64,000 nt of DNA from Clostridium tepidiprofundi DSM 19306. GTDB taxonomy: Bacteria > Bacillota > Clostridia > Clostridiales > Clostridiaceae. This document shows positions 9,067 through 17,721 of this stretch, piece after piece. How positions within the stretch are numbered: the first letter of the stretch is position 1; each line of letters begins with the position of its first letter. Both the position numbers and the translations under genes were made by a program. The stretch covers positions 342,428 through 406,427 of the forward strand of contig NZ_LTBA01000001.1 of NCBI RefSeq assembly GCF_001594005.1, read 5' to 3'. Below the pieces are notes generated by a model. It was given only the letters and a program-made list of their open reading frames with translations, made no database searches and was not told the DNA's origin.

Positions 9067-9576
9067 ATTAGCATTTTAAGAAGAATTCCAATAAAAATAG
9101 TATGCATTGGTAATCAATATATGGGTGATGATGGCATTGGCATACTTGTAGGAGAAAATATCAAAAATAAACTTAAATATGACAATATAAAATTTATTAT
9201 TGGTGAAATAGATACTGAATACTGTATCGAAGAGGTATATAAAAATGATTTCTTAATAATTATAGACTCAATATGTACGGGCAAATCACCCGGAAGCTTA
9301 TCATTGCTGAATATTCACGATATTATGTCTTCTAGACAATTTTACTCACAGCATGAACAAGCATTAATGACACTAGTAAACTCATACAGTAAATATAATT
9401 CGGGTTTTCTAATTGGAATAGAAATATCTAGCATAAATCTTTGCAATAGTATATCAAAAGAACTATATAATTCATTTGATGAAATATGTTACAAAATACT
9501 TAAAATAGTAAATTCAAGTTATATTCATTCATCATTATATTACGATTATTTTTTTGAAAATGCCTTATATGAATAA
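9067..9576 (+). CDS. Hydrogenase-maturation-type (HycI/HybD family) protease, probable ATT start
   Basis: Members of this family cut the C-terminus of the [NiFe] hydrogenase large subunit after nickel insertion. The N-terminal motif IVCIGNQYMGDDGIG holds the metal-binding acidic residue, and QHEQALMTLV carries the conserved His helix. The length (about 170 residues) is typical. The AGGAGGTG ribosome binding site ends at 9060; no ATG, GTG or TTG lies at a workable distance, and the GTG at 9058 overlaps the site itself. ATT 9067 is at ideal spacing. No hydrogenase gene is visible in this window. The stop codon lies inside a terminator stem. Confidence 0.65.
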   Translation: MSILRRIPIKIVCIGNQYMGDDGIGILVGENIKNKLKYDNIKFIIGEIDTEYCIEEVYKNDFLIIIDSICTGKSPGSLSLLNIHDIMSSRQFYSQHEQALMTLVNSYSKYNSGFLIGIEISSINLCNSISKELYNSFDEICYKILKIVNSSYIHSSLYYDYFFENALYE

Positions 9577-9607
9577 GCCTATCATTAAAGGATAGGCTTA
9601 TTCATAT
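9567..9607. terminator. Bidirectional terminator between the protease gene and orr
   Basis: Two perfect 17-base arms (ATATGAATAAGCCTATC and complement) enclose a seven-base loop between convergent genes; T-rich sequence follows on either strand. Confidence 0.85.
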
Positions 9608-9616
9608 CGTTATATT

Positions 9617-10684
9617 TTATTTATAATATTTATTAACATATTCTGATGTCATTGCTCTAAGTAAACAACCATAATCAACATTAAAATCAATTACATCTCC
9701 TACATTATACTCTTTATAACTATTAGTTACATCTAAAATCAAATGATCTGAACTTGCACCAAGTATTTCAATATTTTTATCATAAGGAAACATACCATCA
9801 ATATTAACATCCTGTCTTCCCAATGCCACAATAGCTCTTTTCATAATACCTTTATCTTCAAAATGAGGAATATTCCCAAATGCATCCTTACCTATAGTTC
9901 CTATAGGTACAGACGGTTTTTGCTTAATCTCTACTATCTCACCTTTTATTGTAAATGCATCACAGTAGCAACCTTCTATATGCTTCCCATAAGCTGTTTC
10001 TCTCCCCAAAACAATTGCTTCACCAATTCTTAAATTATTAATTTCCTTTGGAATAGTACCATCAAAAACTTTATATAAGCTACTTGAGTTTCCACCAGAT
10101 ATAATTTTAAAATCTAGTCCAACTTCATTTTTTAACATATTCTTAATATTAACCAATTCACCTAAATTGTCATCATTAGGTATAATTCCTCCATAGCAAG
10201 TCAAATTAGTACCTATTCCAATAACATCTATATTACTAAGTTTCATTATCTTTTTGGTAACCGCCACTATATTATTTTCCCATATTCCTTCTCTTAAATC
10301 TCCTAAATCAACCATTAATATTATTTTATGAATACTGCCTTGTTTTGCTGCCACCTCTGATAGCTTTTCAATAGTTTTATATTCTGAATTAAAACTAATA
10401 TCCGAATATTTTATTACATTGTATGCTTCACTGATTTCAGGAATTCTTAATAACACTTTTGGAATCGGTAACTCCTGCATTTTAATAAGATTTTTTATTC
10501 TAGCATCAGCAACACCAACAATTCCACCTTTAATCATAGCTTTTACAATAGGAATATTTGCACAAAATACCTTTGTTACACCAAAAACATCAATTCCTTT
10601 TTCTTTACACTTTGATACTATAAATCTAGTATTATGAGTTATTTTATTTAAGTCCACCTCCATACAAGGATATTTTTTCCCCAT
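9617..10684 (-). CDS. orr: Ornithine racemase, PLP-dependent
   Basis: It converts L-ornithine to D-ornithine, the substrate of the OraS/OraE aminomutase. The fold is the alanine-racemase-type PLP barrel: CMEVDLNKITHNTRF at the N-terminus and FGVTKVFCAN with the PLP-binding Lys, as in the single-domain-like ornithine racemases of clostridia. The start is ATG 10684, six bases after GGAGGGG; a longer frame from 10699 has no site. It is the last gene of the ornithine operon, which is why ornithine is favoured over alanine or a general amino acid as substrate. The sequence alone would only support an amino-acid racemase. Confidence 0.88.
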   Translation of the reverse strand: MGKKYPCMEVDLNKITHNTRFIVSKCKEKGIDVFGVTKVFCANIPIVKAMIKGGIVGVADARIKNLIKMQELPIPKVLLRIPEISEAYNVIKYSDISFNSEYKTIEKLSEVAAKQGSIHKIILMVDLGDLREGIWENNIVAVTKKIMKLSNIDVIGIGTNLTCYGGIIPNDDNLGELVNIKNMLKNEVGLDFKIISGGNSSSLYKVFDGTIPKEINNLRIGEAIVLGRETAYGKHIEGCYCDAFTIKGEIVEIKQKPSVPIGTIGKDAFGNIPHFEDKGIMKRAIVALGRQDVNIDGMFPYDKNIEILGASSDHLILDVTNSYKEYNVGDVIDFNVDYGCLLRAMTSEYVNKYYK

Positions 10685-10706
10685 GAAATTCCCCTCCAAA
10701 AATTTG

Positions 10707-12035
10707 CTACATTACGCTCGCTTTCAAAAGTCTTATAGCACCCTCTTTGTTTTCCCTGCTTAAAACTCCTGCACAAGCCATAATATACATTTCATCAATT
10801 AATACTTTAGCTTCTTTTCTAGGTAGCATAGTCAATTCTTCACCATTATATCTTATATTTTCAAGTATACTCCTTCCTTTAGGCAATCTTGTTAATGCAC
10901 CACCAGTTCCAACAATATATTTCACTTGGGAAAGGTCTTTTCCATATGCTACAAAATTTTTGCCACCCGTATACAACCTTTTAATGTAGCCAACATGCCT
11001 GCTTATTGCTGTTTCCACAGCTTTTTTGGTAAGAATAAGACTGCAATCAATATCCTCTTTTTGGGTTGGTATAGGTTTAATATGCTGCCTTATATATTCC
11101 TTATTCAAATCCCCTATATCCCTTTCATTCAATATATCAATTACGTTTTTACTATTAATATAAACACCTAAATCTCCTTCAACAGTTCTTTTAGCTTTAG
11201 GTTCTGGATTTACTAATATATCAAGAACATCAGAACTACCTTCAGTTACAGAATGAACATCTGTGGTCGCACCACCGACATCAAAAACTACAACATCTCC
11301 AAGTAATTCATATAATAATTTTGTACTTTGCATTACTGCACCAGGTGTTGGCATTATAGTGCCATCTACCATAGACCTTATTTTATCCATACCTGGAGCT
11401 TTTATTATATTATTTTCAAATGCTTCCTGTATTATTTTTCTTGCAGGTTCAACATTTAATTCATCAATTCTAGGATATACATTTTCAACAACATAAATCT
11501 CTTTTTCAAAAAATATCTCTCTTATTTCATCATCATTTGCTACATTACCACAGTATATAACAGGAATATTAAAATCAGCTTTTCTTATTACATTTGCATT
11601 GTAAAGAGCAGTATCTCTCTCTCCATAATCTGTACCACCAGCAATCATTATTAAGTTTGGGTTAATTTCTCTTATTTTTTTAATATCATTTTCCCTTAAT
11701 TTACCTGATGTAACCATTTTGATAATTCCACCTGCACCAAGTGCAGCTTCCCTAGCAGCTTTAACTGTCATATCATGTACAAGACCATGAACAGTCATTT
11801 TAAGTCCTCCTGCTGCACTACTAGTTGCAAGCATCTTACCCCATATCAATTTTTGGTTGGTTTGATTTTCTATATCATTAATAGCTTTTTTCAAGCCTAT
11901 AGTAACATCACCTTCTAAAACAGTTGTATAACCCTTACCTTGGGCTAATACTTTGGGTTTCTCTCCTGAAAAATCAAATGCAGTTACAACGGTTGTAGTA
12001 CTTCCAATTTCAGCTATTATATAATCAGCTTTCAT
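10707..12035 (-). CDS. MutL/GlmL-family protein, probable reactivase of D-ornithine aminomutase
   Basis: It belongs to the ASKHA-fold family found beside glutamate mutase (MutL/GlmL) and D-ornithine aminomutase; the proposed role is ATP-driven reactivation of the cobalamin enzyme. Visible motifs are AEIGSTTTVVTAFD (phosphate 1), VVVFDVGGATTDVHSV (phosphate 2) and YIVGTGGALTRLP (adenosine). It is not the DNA-repair MutL. The start overlaps the oraE end by eleven bases and has AAGAGG upstream. Family membership is firm; the reactivation role is known by analogy only. Confidence 0.85.
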   Translation of the reverse strand: MKADYIIAEIGSTTTVVTAFDFSGEKPKVLAQGKGYTTVLEGDVTIGLKKAINDIENQTNQKLIWGKMLATSSAAGGLKMTVHGLVHDMTVKAAREAALGAGGIIKMVTSGKLRENDIKKIREINPNLIMIAGGTDYGERDTALYNANVIRKADFNIPVIYCGNVANDDEIREIFFEKEIYVVENVYPRIDELNVEPARKIIQEAFENNIIKAPGMDKIRSMVDGTIMPTPGAVMQSTKLLYELLGDVVVFDVGGATTDVHSVTEGSSDVLDILVNPEPKAKRTVEGDLGVYINSKNVIDILNERDIGDLNKEYIRQHIKPIPTQKEDIDCSLILTKKAVETAISRHVGYIKRLYTGGKNFVAYGKDLSQVKYIVGTGGALTRLPKGRSILENIRYNGEELTMLPRKEAKVLIDEMYIMACAGVLSRENKEGAIRLLKASVM

Positions 12036-14220
12036 TGGTGTTACCTCTTTTCTTAATCAAAGTTTCTATCAAAAATGAAGCTACATGAATACCATGAGTT
12101 CCTCTTCCAAATCCAGCATCCATACCATGTGCTTTAGCTATCTCATCTGTAACTTGAGTACCACCTGAAATAAGTATAAACTTATCTCTTACACCTTTTT
12201 CAATACAAATATTATTTAATTTATCCATATTCTTTGTATGAACATCATTATGAGTAATTATTGTACTTGCAATTATTGCATCAGCTTTACTTTCTATTGC
12301 AGCATCAACCAATTTCTCAACAGGACAGGACGTTCCAAGGTATATATATTTGATACCATATTTTTCAATTCCTCCGTGTTTAATATCTATTACTTCTCTT
12401 AAACCAACAGAATGTTCATCTTGTCCAACCGTAGCACAAACAACTTTAACAGGATGCTCAGCTACCCAATCTTTCATAAATTGTTCATCTAAAAGTTTCT
12501 GCTTCTCTGGAATAACTAAATTAGACTTATCTATTTTAAAATTAACCCTTCCCTTAATTTCAACTAAAGTTCCTTCTGCTGCTTGCATAACCTGTTTATG
12601 AATTACCTCAACATCGGTTAAATTCATTCTTTTACCCATCTCCAATGCTGCAGCCTCTGCAACATTTTCTTCTTCAGGAATCATTAGCGTAACAGTAACA
12701 TAACCATCTTTTTTCCATTCAACCTCTGGAGTAATAGTAGCATCATCTTTTACTCTTTCTAATCTCTTATACACATTATCTTCTTCATCTAATTCATCAA
12801 TATACTTAATCTTTGAATGAACACACAGAGTACATCCATCTATTGCATCGCAAGGCTTATTATATTCCCTAGGAACATTATTATAACCAAAATGTGCACA
12901 AACTGGTGCGAAATAGTCCTCTTCTCTTTCAACTACAGTTCCTGCAGCAACACCTTTATCTATAAATCTAGCTATTCCATCACCATTTCTTGCAGGATAC
13001 TCTCCTGAATCAACAAAGAAACCGTATTCAACCGCTTTAAAATATCCACCAACTTCCAGTATCTCTTCAAGGAACAATATAGCTCTTTCCTTCAACTCTC
13101 TTACTTTATTTCTTAAATAGCCATCCTTCTTAAGCTCTACCATTTCATTAAGTCCATCCATGCCTATCAAAGCCTGTTTAGCAGTATTTATTGCATGTAT
13201 ATTATTGTAATGCCATGGTACATTTCTTCCTTCATCAGGAGTAATTGTACTTTGTATATCAGCAGAAGTAAGCTCAGAAATCAAAAGATTTAATACATGA
13301 GTAACAGTTGCTTCTCTTGTACATGAAGTCATATATTTTGTATTCATCTGCGCCCTCATCTTATATTCTTTAAATAGCTCTCTTAGCGCAACTGCATAAG
13401 GTAAATCAAGTTTCATACATGGAGCTGGAGGAGCAGAAGGTGGTACAGTCGAAAGACAAATATTCTCCTTTTTCATTCCAACCATCTCTGAAAATTTACA
13501 ATTAATTGCATGCTGAACCATCAATTCAGGCATGACTGCATATCCCTTCATTGCAGTAGCATTCGCATTATGCGCTCCATCGATTTGTGCCATATCAGCC
13601 GCTGCCATAATCCTCTTTGCAACAGCCGCATCAACAAAAGAACGTATCATATTTATATTTCTATAAAGTACATTATACTGTGGATCCTGATGTGCACCAT
13701 TTACACCTTCTTCAGCAAACATTACAGCGATATCAGGCCCCGCTACTCCAGATACATATGAGTGAAAATTAATGGGTCTTCCAACTTCTTCTTCAATCAT
13801 ATCAAGTGCTTTTCTTGTTGCTCTAACCTGCTTTCTCGTTATAGGAACTCCTCCAACGCCTTCAGGAGTACCTTCAATCAAACCATCAAAATGACTTTGA
13901 CCAGCCGTTCTTATTACCATTAAATGATCTGCACCATGCCATGCAGCCATTCTCATTCTTCTGATATCATCTTCAAACCTTCCAGATGCAATTTCAGAAG
14001 TAATAACAGGCATAGGTTGTGGATCAATATTCCCAAAACTAGGTGATGCAGGTAAACCTTCGCTTTGAACTAAGTCTTTTGATACTTCAGAATAATGAAA
14101 TTCACCTATATTACCTGTATCGTGTTTTTCTCTCCAGTGCCACCCTCTTCTCTTAGGTTCATATTTATCTAAATCCTTCAATATTTCCTCTACATCTATT
14201 TTTTTATTCTTATCTAGCAT
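12025..14220 (-). CDS. oraE: D-ornithine 4,5-aminomutase, large (cobalamin/PLP) subunit
   Basis: Together with OraS it moves the terminal amino group of D-ornithine to C4, giving 2,4-diaminopentanoate, using adenosylcobalamin and PLP. The N-terminal barrel holds the substrate domain. The C-terminal Rossmann domain carries DEHSVGLREVIDIKHGG. Its cobalamin-ligand His (about residue 603) and its Lys (about 614) are eleven apart, the same spacing as His618/Lys629 of the studied enzyme. The length of 731 residues is normal. The ATG overlaps the oraS stop (TAATG), so the subunits are translationally coupled. Assignment is secure. Confidence 0.96.
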   Translation of the reverse strand: MLDKNKKIDVEEILKDLDKYEPKRRGWHWREKHDTGNIGEFHYSEVSKDLVQSEGLPASPSFGNIDPQPMPVITSEIASGRFEDDIRRMRMAAWHGADHLMVIRTAGQSHFDGLIEGTPEGVGGVPITRKQVRATRKALDMIEEEVGRPINFHSYVSGVAGPDIAVMFAEEGVNGAHQDPQYNVLYRNINMIRSFVDAAVAKRIMAAADMAQIDGAHNANATAMKGYAVMPELMVQHAINCKFSEMVGMKKENICLSTVPPSAPPAPCMKLDLPYAVALRELFKEYKMRAQMNTKYMTSCTREATVTHVLNLLISELTSADIQSTITPDEGRNVPWHYNNIHAINTAKQALIGMDGLNEMVELKKDGYLRNKVRELKERAILFLEEILEVGGYFKAVEYGFFVDSGEYPARNGDGIARFIDKGVAAGTVVEREEDYFAPVCAHFGYNNVPREYNKPCDAIDGCTLCVHSKIKYIDELDEEDNVYKRLERVKDDATITPEVEWKKDGYVTVTLMIPEEENVAEAAALEMGKRMNLTDVEVIHKQVMQAAEGTLVEIKGRVNFKIDKSNLVIPEKQKLLDEQFMKDWVAEHPVKVVCATVGQDEHSVGLREVIDIKHGGIEKYGIKYIYLGTSCPVEKLVDAAIESKADAIIASTIITHNDVHTKNMDKLNNICIEKGVRDKFILISGGTQVTDEIAKAHGMDAGFGRGTHGIHVASFLIETLIKKRGNTNES

Positions 14221-14582
14221 TAATTATCACCTCTCATTACTTTATTAACTTCACTCCAACCCTTACCAGAGGCTAATTCTCTACCAGCATTTAAGTATTC
14301 CATATCCTTTAGTTCAGCATATGTAAGCACTACATTACCCATACCCTTTCCTAAAAGATTCCACGCTAACCCTTCTTTAACTATATCAGCAGCTTCAATA
14401 CTCGAAAAACCCATTCTTAAAAGTACAGAACGTTCAATAGATGCAGATGTATGTGAATATGCTAATTCAACCAGTGGTTTCACTACTTCAGTTGTAAGTT
14501 GCCAAAACCTCTCACTCAATTCTTCATCTGATAAATCCTTTAAGTGAGTTCTTCTCTTTTCAAAATCATCATCTCTCTTCAT
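14220..14582 (-). CDS. oraS: D-ornithine 4,5-aminomutase, small subunit
   Basis: This 120-residue alpha subunit is needed for activity of the OraE catalytic subunit. The sequence shows the compact helical family pattern with DEELSERFWQLTTEVVKPL and SYERSVLLRMGFSS-like text (here ASIERSVLLRMGFSS). It lies directly upstream of oraE with a one-base overlap. A GGGGGTAG site precedes its ATG. The length and position match the known operon. Confidence 0.95.
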   Translation of the reverse strand: MKRDDDFEKRRTHLKDLSDEELSERFWQLTTEVVKPLVELAYSHTSASIERSVLLRMGFSSIEAADIVKEGLAWNLLGKGMGNVVLTYAELKDMEYLNAGRELASGKGWSEVNKVMRGDN

Positions 14583-14602
14583 TACACTACCCCCAAATCA
14601 GA

Positions 14603-16015
14603 TTATTTTATATATACACCTAATTCTTCTATTATTTTTATAACATTAACTTTATCTAACCTTGTCTCCTCACATAAGTAATCAACATCAATAATACTTA
14701 TTGTACTGCATTCTAATCCTTTGACTGAATTTCTTATTAATGATTTTCTATATACATCTAAATCCTTTTCATTAACTGCTAATTTTGAAGGATGGTCAGG
14801 AAGAACAATATTCTTTCCTGGTATTTCATCAAGTGGATTCCCTTTTATAATCTTTATACCATTCTCCTTAGCAAATGATAACTGAGGCATAACATGTTTA
14901 CCTGCACCAGTATACTCAGTTTCTTGAACAATTATTATTTGATCATTATCCATCTCTTGAGCTATTACAAATGCCGCTGCAAGTGATGTATTTCCGGCAG
15001 GTCCTCTTTCTAATCCTTCTATCTGAGCAAGTAATTCAGTCATATAAAATACCTGCCCTTGAGAAACTGTAACATACCTATCCATATATCTTAAAGGTCT
15101 TGCAGCACTTCTTGGAACATCAGATCTATCTGGCCATGTCATAAAAGGAATTCCAAATCCAGTATGACCAGTAGTAAATGATTTCCTATTAAAATCATAA
15201 TCAGATGCCATATGAAGTCCAGTTAAATCAACAGAAGCTCCAATAACTTTTGTACTATCAGCCCCTGCTTTTTTTAGTCCTCTTGCTGTACCTGTTAAAT
15301 TTCCTCCTCCAGCATGAGTAGCAACAACAACATCCGGATCCTTACCGAGTTTTTCTCTGCATTGAGTTGCTATTTCATATCCAAGCGTTTCAACCCCTGC
15401 AATACCATACGGCGAATACAACGAAGCATTAAAATAACCTGTATCATCAAGCACTTTCAAAAATGTATAAAATAGTTCTGGTCCAACAGTTAATTGAATT
15501 ACCTCTGCACCAAAACATTCGCATTTTCTAGCTTTTTCTATAATTTCAGGTTGACCAACTTTTTTTGAATCATAGCACTCTTGAACTATAATACATTTCA
15601 AACCTCTCATTGCTGCCTGTGATGCCACAGCTGCACCATAATTACCTGATGTAGCTGATACAACCCCAACATATCCTTTTTTCTTTGCATCATATACCGA
15701 TACTGCAGCTCTCCTATCCTTAAAACTTCCCGAAGGATTACATTGTTCATCTTTAACAAATATACGCGCCGCTCTACCTGTTTTAGAAACCTTTCTTGCT
15801 AGCTGTGTAAGATTCTTTAATTCAATTAATGGTGTATTCCCAACTCCCGTTTCAGATTGAATCTTCATAATATCACTAATTGAATATCCTACATCTCTCA
15901 TCATGTATTCATAGTCAAATGCAATCGTCCCTTTTTTATATTTTTCAAAATTGATTCCTACAGACTTTAGCATAATTTCATTTTTTCTATTCATCAATTC
16001 ATCATACTTATTCAC
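14603..16015 (-). CDS. ortB: 2-amino-4-ketopentanoate thiolase, beta subunit (PLP)
   Basis: With OrtA it cleaves 2-amino-4-oxopentanoate with CoA to alanine and acetyl-CoA. It has the threonine-synthase-like PLP fold: PLP-binding Lys in SGSFKDRRA, the substrate loop SATSGNYGAAVAS, and a glycine-rich phosphate loop AGGGNLTG. The start is set at GTG 16015, six bases after GGGGGTG; the longer frame reaching 16054 would overlap ortA without a ribosome site. It sits between ortA and oraS, as in the characterised ornithine cluster of Acetoanaerobium sticklandii. Confidence 0.95.
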   Translation of the reverse strand: MNKYDELMNRKNEIMLKSVGINFEKYKKGTIAFDYEYMMRDVGYSISDIMKIQSETGVGNTPLIELKNLTQLARKVSKTGRAARIFVKDEQCNPSGSFKDRRAAVSVYDAKKKGYVGVVSATSGNYGAAVASQAAMRGLKCIIVQECYDSKKVGQPEIIEKARKCECFGAEVIQLTVGPELFYTFLKVLDDTGYFNASLYSPYGIAGVETLGYEIATQCREKLGKDPDVVVATHAGGGNLTGTARGLKKAGADSTKVIGASVDLTGLHMASDYDFNRKSFTTGHTGFGIPFMTWPDRSDVPRSAARPLRYMDRYVTVSQGQVFYMTELLAQIEGLERGPAGNTSLAAAFVIAQEMDNDQIIIVQETEYTGAGKHVMPQLSFAKENGIKIIKGNPLDEIPGKNIVLPDHPSKLAVNEKDLDVYRKSLIRNSVKGLECSTISIIDVDYLCEETRLDKVNVIKIIEELGVYIK

Positions 16016-16037
16016 TATATACACCCCCATTTTAGCA

Positions 16038-16337
16038 TTATTCATCATTACCAAATAATATTTCTCTAGCTTGTAATCCTATATAAGCAATTTCACTTAT
16101 ATATTTGCCAAAACTGTGAGTGTAATTAGGTTCCACTCGAGTAACTATACCCTTTTCAATTCTTCCCGTAATTGTTTCAACTTCAACTTCTTCACCAATT
16201 TTACAATTGTCTAAACAAAATCCTTTCACCCACATAACTAAAGGCGTCTTTTTTGTATCTTCTGGAAGGTTATTAGCTCTCTCCTCAGGTGATAGAACAA
16301 TCCTTTCAATTTCAACCCATGTACCCTTAATAATCAT
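16038..16337 (-). CDS. ortA: 2-amino-4-ketopentanoate thiolase, alpha subunit
   Basis: This is the small partner of OrtB, about 100 residues. Recognisable text is GTWVEIERIVLSPEERA, then LPEDTKKTPLVMWVKGF and GRIEKGIVTRVEPNY. The start is ambiguous between ATG 16349 and ATG 16337; the second leaves room for the AAAGGA site and is preferred. It lies between ord and ortB in the operon. Confidence 0.94.
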   Translation of the reverse strand: MIIKGTWVEIERIVLSPEERANNLPEDTKKTPLVMWVKGFCLDNCKIGEEVEVETITGRIEKGIVTRVEPNYTHSFGKYISEIAYIGLQAREILFGNDE

Positions 16338-16352
16338 TCCAATCACCATCCT

Positions 16353-17402
16353 TTATTTTTTTATTAAATCTCTAACATCACCCAAAATAGCTGCCGGAAT
16401 AGGTAAATCAAGCATTGTTTTTAAACCTGGTACTGCATTTAGTACATGAGGAATCATGTTAACGCATATAGCATAAGTACCAACTCCACCTGCTATTTCT
16501 GGAGTATTAGCTAAATTTATATTTGGTATACCCTCAATTGTAATATAATCTCCTGTCCCTTGATTCTCCATTTCAGGTTTTATTTGTTGTGGATGTGCCA
16601 TTTCAATAAAAACATCTTCACCAATGTATCCATATCCCATCTGCTTACAACCAGCAACATCACCAGCCTTGACATCAACTAAGTCTGTACTCCTTGGAAC
16701 ATTCGTAATAATAGGCTCTTTTGTTTGTTTAATATTATCGAATTTAATATTAAATGCTTCTTCAAACATACCAAAAGATTGTACAAATCCAACATGTCCA
16801 GCTATTGTCTCTTCCTCAACACCTTTAATAAATTGTTCCTTTGTTAAACCAATTCCTTGTTCCTCCATAACAGCTTTACCAAAACATGATAAATCATTCA
16901 CTCTTGAAACTTTTATTTTATTAACTTCTTCACATACACCAGTTAATGCAATTACTAAATAATCCATCACAAATCCTGGATTAATACCCGTACCCAAAAT
17001 TGCAACATTATTTTCTTTAGCTGCTTTATCCATTTTTTCTGCTAGCTCTGTATCTAATGCCTTTGGATAAGACATTTCTTCAGCTGTAGTTATAACATTA
17101 ATACCATTTTCAACAACTTTCATTATTTGAGGATAAACTACTTTTGTAAATGATGCTGTAGCAAGTAATACAATATCAGCTGCACCTTTTTTAATAACAT
17201 CATCAGGATTATTAACTATAGTCACATCATTATCTGCAGTTTTTTCAACTCCTAAAACTTCATATAATTTTTTACCAACTTTATTAGTATCTATATCAAT
17301 TGCTCCTACAATTTTAAATCCTTTCTTCTTTAGTATCATATTTCCCATTCCCTGTCCCATTAAACCTAGTCCCCATAAAATTACTTTAACTTTTTCCCTC
17401 AT
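16353..17402 (-). CDS. ord: 2,4-diaminopentanoate dehydrogenase
   Basis: It oxidatively deaminates 2,4-diaminopentanoate to 2-amino-4-oxopentanoate with NAD(P)+. The Rossmann domain begins with VILWGLGLMGQGM, resembling dihydrodipicolinate-reductase-type dehydrogenases; NVITTAEEMSYP and GTGINPGFVMDYLV are family blocks. The start is ATG 17402 with GGGGAGG eight bases upstream. A longer frame beginning at 17462 actually starts inside the sigma-54 promoter and is an artefact. It is the first gene of the ornithine operon, about 33 bases behind the predicted transcription start. Confidence 0.95.
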   Translation of the reverse strand: MREKVKVILWGLGLMGQGMGNMILKKKGFKIVGAIDIDTNKVGKKLYEVLGVEKTADNDVTIVNNPDDVIKKGAADIVLLATASFTKVVYPQIMKVVENGINVITTAEEMSYPKALDTELAEKMDKAAKENNVAILGTGINPGFVMDYLVIALTGVCEEVNKIKVSRVNDLSCFGKAVMEEQGIGLTKEQFIKGVEEETIAGHVGFVQSFGMFEEAFNIKFDNIKQTKEPIITNVPRSTDLVDVKAGDVAGCKQMGYGYIGEDVFIEMAHPQQIKPEMENQGTGDYITIEGIPNINLANTPEIAGGVGTYAICVNMIPHVLNAVPGLKTMLDLPIPAAILGDVRDLIKK

Positions 17403-17445
17403 ATTTAATACCTCCCCAAAATTAACTTCATCATTTATTAATGCA

Positions 17446-17461
17446 CGCAAATTCCATGCCA
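17446..17461 (-). promoter_or_regulatory. Sigma-54 (-24/-12) promoter of the ornithine operon
   Basis: The minus strand reads TGGCATGGAATTTGCG, matching the TGGCAC-N5-TTGCA consensus with exact spacing between the invariant GG and GC. It lies 44 bases upstream of the ord ATG. The neighbouring sigma-54 activator and upstream inverted repeats agree with it. Confidence 0.85.
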
Positions 17462-17570
17462 AAATTTACATATCAAAAGTTTATTAAATATTGCGAATTA
17501 TCAAAATTAAACTATGATTTTGACAGATATTTTTGAATTTAGGCAAAATTCTAACTATTATTTTTTCAAA

Positions 17571-17610
17571 AAAGCATAGAAGTGCAAATAATTTTGCACT
17601 TCTATGCTTT
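17571..17610. promoter_or_regulatory. Upstream activator site 1 (18-bp arms)
   Basis: This is a perfect inverted repeat, arms AAAGCATAGAAGTGCAAA and complement around TAAT, centred about 155 bases upstream of the predicted ord start point. Neither side has a U-tract, so it is not a terminator. Its right half TTTTGCACTTCTATGCT reappears in site 2. Confidence 0.7.
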
Positions 17611-17654
17611 AACTAAAGTATATATACTAAAATAACATCTATTTTTCTTACTAA

Positions 17655-17681
17655 TAGCAAAATATTTTGCACGTATATGCT
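17655..17681. promoter_or_regulatory. Upstream activator site 2 (degenerate copy of site 1)
   Basis: The core GCAAAATATTTTGC is an inverted repeat, and its right half TTTTGCACGTATATGCT matches the half-site of the 17571-17610 repeat at 15 of 17 positions. It is centred near 17664, about 228 bases upstream of the start point, a normal enhancer distance for sigma-54 activators. Confidence 0.6.
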
Positions 17682-17692
17682 GAATATTAGGC

Positions 17693-17713
17693 ATATATAT
17701 ATATATATATATA
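17693..17713. repeat. AT dinucleotide run
   Basis: Ten and a half AT repeats lie between activator site 2 and the end of the regulator gene. It may flex or melt easily and can vary in length; no function is shown. Confidence 0.8.
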
Positions 17714-17721
17714 ATGTTTTA

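Noticed and set aside
10707..12035. DNA mismatch repair MutL
   Set aside because: Phosphate motifs and operon context place it in the glutamate-mutase MutL/GlmL family, unrelated to the repair protein.
17402..17462. A longer ord frame starting at 17462
   Set aside because: Its first codons lie within the sigma-54 promoter and it has no ribosome site; ATG 17402 has GGGGAGG at ideal spacing.
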